Shown here: one piece after another, positions 1 through 4,513 of the stretch
Position numbering within the stretch: position 1 is the first letter of the stretch
How the letters are laid out: each line of letters opens with the position of its first letter
DNA from: SG8-41 sp036555035
GTDB taxonomy: Bacteria > Pseudomonadota > Gammaproteobacteria > Burkholderiales > SG8-41
Direction of reading: 5' to 3'
Assembly (NCBI GenBank): GCA_036555035.1
Contig: DATBMB010000178.1
Location: forward strand, 1 to 5,875
Length of the DNA stretch: 5,875 nt
Position numbers and translations under genes: made by a program
Notes under the pieces: generated by a model
What the model saw: only the letters and a program-made list of their open reading frames with translations
What the model was told of the DNA's origin: nothing
The model's database searches: none

Positions 1-1413
1 CACGCCGACCAGGGCGTAGTACGAAATCATGAATACCGCGATCGCGATGAACCCGTACCACGTGGACTGGAAGCCGATGCGGATGTTCTCCGCGCCGAGC
101 GAGGGCCCGACCGTGCGCTCCTCGATGATCTCCATCGGCGCGGCGAGCGCCCCGGCGCGCAGCAGCAGCGCCACGTCGTGCGCCTCCTGCGTCGTCATGC
201 GCCCGCTGATCTGCACGCGGCCGCCCGGGATCTCGCTGCGGATAACCGGCGCCGTCACCACCTCGCCCTTGCCCTTCTCGAAGAGCAGGATGGCCATGCG
301 CTTGCCGACGTTCTCGCGCGTGACCTGGTGGAAGATGCGCGCGCCGGTGCCGTCGAGGTTGATGTGCACCGCCGGCTCGCCGGTCTGGTTGTCGAAGCCC
401 GGCTGCGCGTCGTTGATGCGGTCACCGGTCAGCACGACCTGCTTTCTCACCAGGATCGGGGCCCCGCCCCGCTCCACGTAGTACTCGTCGCCGAAGGGCA
501 CCTGCCCCGCCTGCGCCGCCTGGAGCACCGCCGGATTGCTGCTCGCCTCGTCGTCCACCATCCGCACTTCCAGCGTCGCCGTGCGCCCGAGGATGTCCTT
601 CGCCTTGGCCGTGTCCTGCACGCCGGGCAGCTGCACCACCACGCGGTCCGCGCCCTGCTGCTGGATGATCGGCTCGGCCACCCCGAGCTCGTTGACGCGG
701 TTGCGCAGCGTCGTGATGTTCTGCTGCAGCGAGAAGTCCATCGTCCTCTTCTGCGCCTCGGGCTTGAGGATGGCGACGATGCGGAACTCGCCCGCGCCGT
801 CGGCGGTCTTGAGGTCGAGATCGGGCAGCGTCCGCGCGATCTCCTGCAGCCCCTTCTCGCGCATTCCCTGGTCGCGGAAGCGCACCGTGATCGCCTGACC
901 GTCGCGCGACACGCCGGAGTACGCGATGCGCTTCTCCCGCAGGTTGCCGCGGATGTCGTTCAGCGTCGCCTCCATCTTCTTGGCGATCGCCGCCTTCATG
1001 TCCACCTGCAGCAGGAAGTGCACGCCCCCGCGCAGATCGAGCCCCAGGTACATGGGGAGCGCGCCGATCGAGGCGAGCCAGCGCGGGCTGTTCGAAAGCA
1101 GGTTCAGCGCGACGACGTAGTCATCGCCCAACTGCGCCTGCAGGACGTCCTTGGCCTTCAGCTGGATGTCGGTGTCGGCAAAACGGACCTTGACGCTCGC
1201 CGCGTCCAGGAACACCCCGGCGGGCACGATGGCGCTTTTCGTGAGGATGTCCTCGACGCGCCCCATGAGGGCGCTGTCGACCTTCAGCGCCGCGCGCTGC
1301 GGCTGTATCTGCACCGCCGGCACCTCGCCGAAGAAATTCGGGATCGTGTAGAGCAGCCCCACCACCAGGGCGGCGGCGATGAGGACGTACTGCCAGGGGG
1401 CGTAGCGGTTCAT
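1..1413 (-). CDS. secD: SecD, Sec translocon accessory subunit (3' end beyond window)
   Basis: Inner-membrane subunit that, with SecF, uses the proton-motive force to help pull secreted proteins out of the SecYEG channel on the periplasmic side. I translated this frame by hand: 471 codons are open from the ATG to the window edge with no stop. The family usually runs a little over 600 residues, so roughly the last quarter, including most of the transmembrane bundle, is missing. Visible: N-terminal membrane helix about residues 9-27 (start MNRYAPWQYVLIAAALVVG), the LDLRGG motif at 125-130, the NRVNELGV motif at 238-245, the large periplasmic domain, GPSLG at 436-440, and the start of the second helix from about 452. 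The ATG overlaps the yajC stop as TAATG, and no good Shine-Dalgarno lies just upstream, so translational coupling to yajC is likely. secF is expected next. A long open frame on the opposite strand here is only a GC-rich shadow. Confidence 0.97.
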   Translation of the reverse strand, partial: MNRYAPWQYVLIAAALVVGLLYTIPNFFGEVPAVQIQPQRAALKVDSALMGRVEDILTKSAIVPAGVFLDAASVKVRFADTDIQLKAKDVLQAQLGDDYVVALNLLSNSPRWLASIGALPMYLGLDLRGGVHFLLQVDMKAAIAKKMEATLNDIRGNLREKRIAYSGVSRDGQAITVRFRDQGMREKGLQEIARTLPDLDLKTADGAGEFRIVAILKPEAQKRTMDFSLQQNITTLRNRVNELGVAEPIIQQQGADRVVVQLPGVQDTAKAKDILGRTATLEVRMVDDEASSNPAVLQAAQAGQVPFGDEYYVERGGAPILVRKQVVLTGDRINDAQPGFDNQTGEPAVHINLDGTGARIFHQVTRENVGKRMAILLFEKGKGEVVTAPVIRSEIPGGRVQISGRMTTQEAHDVALLLRAGALAAPMEIIEERTVGPSLGAENIRIGFQSTWYGFIAIAVFMISYYALVGV

Positions 1414-1736
1414 TACTGGATGTTCTTGATGGTCCCCTTCGGAAGCACGAGCTGCACCGCTCCGCGCTGCATCTGGATCTCGACGTTGTCCGCGACCTCG
1501 ACCGTCACGTAGGTATCGCTGATCTTGCTGATGCGGCCGAGGAGCCCGCCGCCGGCGACGACCTCGTCGCCCTTCTGCAGCGCCTCGATCATCGTCTTGT
1601 GCTCCTTCGCGCGCTTCATCTGCGGGCGGATCATCAGGAAGTAGAGCACCGCGAACATCAGCACGATCAGGATCAGGCTCTCGAAACCGCCGCCTGCTGC
1701 GGGGGCGCCCTGGGCCCAGGCTGGAGTGATCAACAT
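1413..1736 (-). CDS. yajC: YajC, Sec translocon accessory protein
   Basis: Small inner-membrane protein that associates with SecD and SecF in the Sec holotranslocon; it is not essential in the bacteria where it has been tested. The product is 107 residues, normal for the family. It has a short Ala/Gly-rich N-terminus (MLITPAWAQG), one membrane helix at about residues 19-36, then the hallmark cytoplasmic segment RPQMKRAKEH at 38-47 and KGDEVV at 55-60, followed by a small beta-rich domain ending in PKGTIKNIQ. The start is supported by GGAGA at 1741-1745 on the coding strand, 4-5 bases from the ATG. It lies 52 bp after tgt, and its TAA shares one base with the secD ATG, so tgt-yajC-secD probably form one transcript. 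No damage is seen. Confidence 0.97.
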   Translation of the reverse strand: MLITPAWAQGAPAAGGGFESLILIVLMFAVLYFLMIRPQMKRAKEHKTMIEALQKGDEVVAGGGLLGRISKISDTYVTVEVADNVEIQMQRGAVQLVLPKGTIKNIQ

Positions 1737-1740
1737 AGGG

Positions 1741-1745
1741 TCTCC
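1741..1745 (-). promoter_or_regulatory. yajC ribosome-binding site
   Basis: On the minus strand the bases read GGAGA followed by CCCT and then the yajC ATG, which is good spacing. It is the only strong Shine-Dalgarno among the four minus-strand gene starts visible here, and it fixes the yajC start. The downstream secD start lacks one, so yajC may be the translational entry point for both Sec genes. Confidence 0.7.
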
Positions 1746-1756
1746 GTGTCACGCGC

Positions 1757-1772
1757 GGGCGCGAATGCGCCC
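1757..1772. other. Short perfect hairpin between tgt and yajC
   Basis: GGGCGC (1757-1762) and GCGCCC (1767-1772) form a 6-bp perfect GC-rich stem around the loop GAAT, inside the 52-bp tgt-yajC gap. No T-run follows it on either strand: the minus-strand T-run lies before the stem, not after. It is therefore not a classical Rho-independent terminator. It could be an mRNA processing or stability structure, or chance in GC-rich DNA. Confidence 0.4.
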
Positions 1773-1788
1773 CGAAAAATGGCGAATT

Positions 1789-2892
1789 CTACACTGATTC
1801 GAGCTGCGCCTGCTCGGATTCCGCGATGAAATCCGCGAGGCGCCCGCGCTCGATCGCGGCGCGCAGGCCGCGCATCAGCGCCTGGTAGTAGAAGAGATTG
1901 TGCAGCGTGTTCAACCGCGCCCCCAGCATCTCGTTCACGCGCTGCAGGTGGTGCAGGTAGGCCCGGGTGAAGTGACCGCAGGTATAGCATCCGCAGGTTT
2001 CGTCGAGAGGTTTGACATCGCTCCGGTAGCGGGCATTCCGGAGCTTCACCACGCCGCGGCGCGTGTAGCACCAGCCGTTGCGCGCGTTGCGCGTCGGAAG
2101 CACGCAATCGAAGAGATCGATGCCGGAGGCGACCGCCGTCACGATGTCCTGCGGCGTGCCCACCCCCATCAGGTAGCGCGGCCGGTCCGCAGGCAGCTGC
2201 GGCGCCGTGTGCCCGAGCACGCGCAGCATCTCGCGCCGGGGCTCGCCCACCGAGAGCCCGCCGATGGCGTAACCGTCGAAACCGATGTCCTTGAGGCCGG
2301 CAAGCGATTCGTCGCGCAGCCGCTCGTGCACGCCGCCCTGGACGATGCCGAAAAGGGCGTTGCGGTTGCCTTCATGCGCGCGCCGGGAACGGGCGGCCCA
2401 GCGTAGCGAAAGCCGCATCGAATCGCGCGCCTGGTCCTCGGTCGCAGGGTACGGCGTGCAATCATCGAACACCATGACGACGTCGGCGCCGAGCGCGCGC
2501 TGGATTCGCATCGATTCTTCCGGCGTGAGAAAGCAGGGATCGCCGTTGACCGGCGAGCGGAACCGCACGCCCTCCTCCGCGATGCTCCGGAGCGCGCCGA
2601 GGCTGTAGACCTGATAGCCGCCGGAGTCGGTGAGGATCGGGCCGCCCCAGCCCATGAACCGGTGGAGCCCGCCGTGCGCCTCGATCACCCCGGCCCCGGG
2701 CCGCAGCCACAGGTGAAACGTGTTGCCGAGCACGATCTGCGCGCCGATTTCCTCCAGCTCGCGCGGGGAGAGCGTCTTGACCGCGCCATAGGTGCCGACC
2801 GGCATGAACGCCGGCGTATCCACGAGGCCATGCGGGAGCGTGAGCTTCCCGCGCCGCGCCGCGCCGTCAGTCGCGGTAATCTCGAACTGCAT
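1789..2892 (-). CDS. tgt: Queuine tRNA-ribosyltransferase (tRNA-guanine transglycosylase)
   Basis: Cytoplasmic enzyme that swaps guanine 34 for preQ1 in the tRNAs for Asp, Asn, His and Tyr, the step before QueA. The product is 367 residues, close to the family norm. Seen: FMPVGTYGAVK at 29-39, GNTFHLWLRPG at 56-66, LTDSGGYQV at 88-95 with catalytic Asp89, the conserved FDDCTPYP at 142-149, FGIVQGG at 181-187, FDCVLPTRNAR at 261-271 with the nucleophile Asp262, and the zinc site Cys300, Cys302, Cys305 and His331. The frame stays open 62 residues further upstream, but MQFEITATDG aligns with the known family start (E. coli MKFELDTTDG), so I chose the ATG at 2892. Its Shine-Dalgarno is weak (GGTGG, 10 bases away) and sits in a small hairpin and repeat. 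It is separated from queA by an unusually long gap. Confidence 0.97.
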   Translation of the reverse strand: MQFEITATDGAARRGKLTLPHGLVDTPAFMPVGTYGAVKTLSPRELEEIGAQIVLGNTFHLWLRPGAGVIEAHGGLHRFMGWGGPILTDSGGYQVYSLGALRSIAEEGVRFRSPVNGDPCFLTPEESMRIQRALGADVVMVFDDCTPYPATEDQARDSMRLSLRWAARSRRAHEGNRNALFGIVQGGVHERLRDESLAGLKDIGFDGYAIGGLSVGEPRREMLRVLGHTAPQLPADRPRYLMGVGTPQDIVTAVASGIDLFDCVLPTRNARNGWCYTRRGVVKLRNARYRSDVKPLDETCGCYTCGHFTRAYLHHLQRVNEMLGARLNTLHNLFYYQALMRGLRAAIERGRLADFIAESEQAQLESV

Positions 2893-2900
2893 CAATGATC

Positions 2901-2920
2901 GGCCACCGATGAACGCAGAT
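2901..2920 (-). repeat. Dispersed-repeat-like sequence over the tgt leader
   Basis: The plus strand reads GGCCACCGATGAACGCAGAT. It resembles a short intergenic repeat that recurs in many bacterial genomes in forms such as GGCCACAGATGAACACAGAT; this match is from memory, not from a search. The left part also forms a small hairpin, ATCGG (2898-2902) with CCGAT (2906-2910). The only Shine-Dalgarno-like tract for tgt (GGTGG on the minus strand, 2903-2907) lies in it. Confidence 0.4.
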
Positions 2921-2976
2921 CCTGAGCGTATCGCGTATGCTGCGGGCCGGGTCCTGTCAGAGCGGTCGTGATCTTC

Positions 2977-3054
2977 TCCGGATTTCCCAGCGTACTTGGT
3001 CAATTGATCAGGACAACCCCCGTGGACACCCAGTACCAGTACCGGAAATCCGGA
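2977..3054. repeat. Nested inverted repeat between queA and tgt
   Basis: Outer arms TCCGGATTTCC (2977-2987) and GGAAATCCGGA (3044-3054) are perfect 11-bp reverse complements. Inside them, GTACTTGGT (2992-3000) and ACCCAGTAC (3028-3036) pair at 8 of 9 positions. The central loop of about 27 bases includes the palindrome TCAATTGA. Beside the right outer arm is a short direct repeat, CAGTACCAGTAC (3031-3042). The whole unit could fold as one long interrupted stem in RNA from either strand. There is no T-run, so it does not look like a simple terminator. It may be a structured RNA, a small non-autonomous mobile element or the remnant of one; I do not recognise the family. Confidence 0.55.
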
Positions 3055-3075
3055 ACCAGATCCCAACCGCCCTGC

Positions 3076-3092
3076 CACCCGGCCCGCGGGTG
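3076..3092. other. Short hairpin CACCCG/CGGGTG
   Basis: CACCCG (3076-3081) and CGGGTG (3087-3092) form a 6-bp perfect stem with a 5-base loop in the queA-tgt gap, about 60 bases downstream of the queA stop on the minus strand. It has no T-run after it. It could protect the queA mRNA 3' end, or be incidental. Confidence 0.3.
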
Positions 3093-3152
3093 TGCCGTAA
3101 CTCTTGGATGCATGCTCATGCTGCTCCGGGAGTATTTCTGAAATGGGTTCTC

Positions 3153-3184
3153 GTCACTTGGTCACTGTGTCACTTCGTCGCTGC
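3153..3184 (-). repeat. Tandem 8-bp repeat forming the queA 3' end
   Basis: Read on the minus strand, four consecutive octamers are GCAGCGAC, GAAGTGAC, ACAGTGAC and CAAGTGAC, the last three sharing the core AGTGAC. The final unit supplies the queA stop TGA (3156-3154). Because the period is 8, the TGA triplets of the last three units (3172-3170, 3164-3162, 3156-3154) fall in three different reading frames, so translation in any frame ends in the array. The encoded tail RRSDTVTK is not part of the conserved QueA fold. Confidence 0.7.
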
Positions 3185-4203
3185 CGTTCGATGAGCATGG
3201 CATCGCCGTAGCTGTAGAAGCGGTAGCGGCTCTCGATCGCGTGGCGGTAGGCGCGGCGCACATTATCCATGCCCCCGAATGCCGACACCAGCATCAAGAG
3301 CGTTGACCGCGGCAGGTGGAAATTGGTGAGCAGGCGCTCGACCACGCGGAAGCGATAGCCGGGAAGGATGAAGAGCCGCGTCTCGCCGCGGCCGCTCCTG
3401 AGCTCGCCGCCGGCCGCCGCCGTCTCGAGCGCGCGCAGCGTCGTCGTGCCTGCGGCGAGCACCCGCCCGCCTCCGCTGCGCGCCCGGCTGACGGCATCCA
3501 CCGTCGACTGCGGCACGTCGTACCACTCGCTGTGCATCTCGTGCAGCGCCAGGTCCTGCGCGCGTACCGGCTGGAAGGTGCCGGCACCCACGTGGAGGGT
3601 GACGAAGACGATCGCGACGCCCCGGTCACGCAGCGCCCGCAGCAGCGCCGGATCGAAATGCAGGCCGGCGGTCGGCGCGGCGACGGCGCCGGGCTCGCGC
3701 GCGTACACCGTCTGGTAGCGATCCGCGTCCCGCTCGCCCGCGGCGCGCGTGATGTACATCGGCAGCGGCACCGCGCCGTGGCGCTCGAGCAGCGCCAGCG
3801 CGTCGTCGCACCCCTCGAAGCGCAGGCGGAAGAACGCGCGCTCGCGCCCGAGCACGGTCGCCTCGATCGCGTCGGCGAGCACCAGCGTGGCGCCCACCCG
3901 CGTGGGGTGATTCGCGCCGATCTGCGCCAGGACCTCACCGCCCGTGAGGATCCGCTCGACCATCACCTCGACCCGCCCGCCGGTCTTCTTGCGGCCGGCG
4001 AGCCGCGCCTTGATGACGCGCGTGTCATTGAGCACGACGACATCACGCGGGGCAACGAGATCCACGATCTCCCGGAACTGGCGGTCGGCGAGCGCGCCCG
4101 TCGCCCCGTCGAGATGAAGAAGCCGGCTCGCGCCGCGCTTCTCCGGCGGAAACTGCGCGATCAGATCCTGGGGCAGCGCGTAGTCGAAATCATCCAGGCG
4201 CAT
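3154..4203 (-). CDS. queA: S-adenosylmethionine:tRNA ribosyltransferase-isomerase
   Basis: Cytoplasmic enzyme that transfers and isomerises the ribosyl part of S-adenosylmethionine onto preQ1-modified tRNA, giving epoxyqueuosine; it follows Tgt in the queuosine pathway. The product is 349 residues, near the family's usual 340-360. Seen: MRLDDFDYALP start, NDTRVIKARL at 59-68, GGRVEVMVER at 75-84, PGAVAAPTAGLHFD at 171-184, VTLHVGAGTFQPVR at 201-214, HSEWYDVP at 224-231, GTTTLRALE at 252-260, NFHLPRSTLLMLVSAF at 294-309 and YGDAMLI near the end. The frame continues 18 residues upstream of the chosen ATG, but the N-terminus matches the family (E. coli MRVTDFSFELP), so I start at 4203. No Shine-Dalgarno is visible there, and a TATAAT lies only 6 bases upstream. 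The last 8 or so residues come from a tandem octamer repeat. Confidence 0.97.
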   Translation of the reverse strand: MRLDDFDYALPQDLIAQFPPEKRGASRLLHLDGATGALADRQFREIVDLVAPRDVVVLNDTRVIKARLAGRKKTGGRVEVMVERILTGGEVLAQIGANHPTRVGATLVLADAIEATVLGRERAFFRLRFEGCDDALALLERHGAVPLPMYITRAAGERDADRYQTVYAREPGAVAAPTAGLHFDPALLRALRDRGVAIVFVTLHVGAGTFQPVRAQDLALHEMHSEWYDVPQSTVDAVSRARSGGGRVLAAGTTTLRALETAAAGGELRSGRGETRLFILPGYRFRVVERLLTNFHLPRSTLLMLVSAFGGMDNVRRAYRHAIESRYRFYSYGDAMLIERQRRSDTVTK

Positions 4204-4209
4204 GTCTGG

Positions 4210-4215
4210 ATTATA
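4210..4215 (-). promoter_or_regulatory. Candidate -10 box immediately upstream of queA
   Basis: The minus strand has a perfect TATAAT that ends 6 bases before the queA ATG. With normal spacing, transcription would begin at or next to the A of the ATG, giving a leaderless mRNA, which would fit the missing Shine-Dalgarno. Against it: no good TTGACA-like -35 at 16-18 bases upstream and no extended -10 TG. In such GC-rich DNA a perfect hexamer is notable but may be chance. Confidence 0.35.
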
Positions 4216-4250
4216 GGAGCCGTGATGGGAGATAATTTCACCCGCTCGCC

Positions 4251-4356
4251 CCCTCACCCCCGCCCCTCGGGCCCCTCACTCCTTCCCTCTCTCCCGAGTG
4301 GAGAGAGGAAGGGTGGAGCCTCCCTTCTCCACTTGGGAGAAGGGCGGGGATGAGGG
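4251..4356. repeat. REP-like structured intergenic repeat (two hairpins in an outer stem)
   Basis: Outer arms CCCTCACCCCCG (4251-4262) and CGGGGATGAGGG (4345-4356) pair with one mismatch. They enclose two hairpins. The first has arms 4281-4294 and 4300-4312, 13 pairs with a single C bulge and loop CGAGT. The second is CCCTTCTCC (4322-4330) with GGAGAAGGG (4336-4344), 9 perfect pairs and loop ACTTG. Strong pyrimidine/purine strand bias and the CCCTCACCCC...CTCTCCC pattern resemble repetitive extragenic elements common in GC-rich proteobacteria (from memory). It sits between the divergent queA and tRNA-Leu, so it is not a terminator for either. Confidence 0.75.
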
Positions 4357-4422
4357 ATCGAAGGGCGAGGGGAGATTCGAGACGCGAAGGGTGCGATCGC
4401 CCTCCGCGTTACGATCGGATTG

Positions 4423-4509
4423 GCCGGGATGGCGGAATTGGTAGACGCACGGGACTCAAAATCCCGCGGTGGCAACACCATGAGAGTTCGATTCTCTCTC
4501 CCGGCACCA
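4423..4509 (+). tRNA. tRNA-Leu, anticodon CAA
   Basis: A complete cloverleaf of 87 bases with encoded CCA, decoding UUG. The acceptor stem is GCCGGGA (4423-4429) with TCCCGGC (4499-4505), then discriminator A and CCA (4507-4509). The D stem is GCG (4432-4434) with CGC (4446-4448). The anticodon stem is CGGGA (4450-4454) with TCCCG (4462-4466) around loop CTCAAAA, anticodon CAA at 4457-4459. The long class II variable arm, with stem GGTG/CACC (4468-4471, 4476-4479), and the GAGAG-TTCGATT-CTCTC T arm (4482-4498) confirm leucine. It stands alone, divergent from queA and convergent with the cyclase gene. I find no clear promoter; TACGAT at 4410-4415 is a weak -10 candidate lacking a -35. It is not a Tgt substrate. 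Confidence 0.97.
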
Positions 4510-4513
4510 CCTA

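Larger units (their letters stand above)
2893..3153. other. Repeat-rich queA-tgt intergenic gap
   Basis: These 261 bp between two genes that are usually closely spaced hold no convincing gene. Open frames through it (for example 2937-3194 on the plus strand) give random-looking peptides with no start signal. It does contain a dispersed-repeat-like stretch at 2901-2920, a nested inverted repeat at 2977-3054, a short hairpin at 3076-3092, and the edge of a tandem octamer repeat at 3153. A CTGACA that could be a -35 box for tgt (2955-2960, minus strand) has no good -10 partner. I see no preQ1 riboswitch signature. Confidence 0.6.

Noticed and set aside
178..1512. 444-codon plus-strand open frame
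   Set aside because: It is antisense to secD and yajC, whose minus-strand translations match those families along their whole length. The plus-strand product is rich in Arg, His, Leu and Val in the manner of GC-rich shadow frames and crosses a gene boundary.
1786..1791. TAGAAT as a -10 box for yajC-secD
   Set aside because: Five of six bases match, but it includes the tgt stop codon and there is no -35 element or extended -10.
2955..2960. CTGACA as a -35 box for tgt
   Set aside because: No acceptable -10 hexamer lies 16-18 bases downstream (the best options match only two or three of six bases), so a promoter cannot be supported.
2893..3078. N-terminal extension of Tgt by 62 residues
   Set aside because: The extension covers the repeat-rich gap, has no family similarity, and the ATG at 2892 matches the known Tgt start.
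2893..3153. preQ1 riboswitch controlling tgt
   Set aside because: A riboswitch would suit the pathway, but I see neither the short pseudoknot pattern with an A-rich tail nor any other preQ1-class signature on the coding strand.
3316..4353. 345-codon plus-strand open frame antisense to queA
   Set aside because: The opposite strand encodes a complete, conserved QueA. This frame is a composition-driven shadow that runs into the REP-like repeat.
4251..4356. CRISPR array or Rho-independent terminator
   Set aside because: There are no regularly spaced direct repeats, and the hairpins have no T-run and lie between divergent genes. A REP-like repeat explains the symmetry better.
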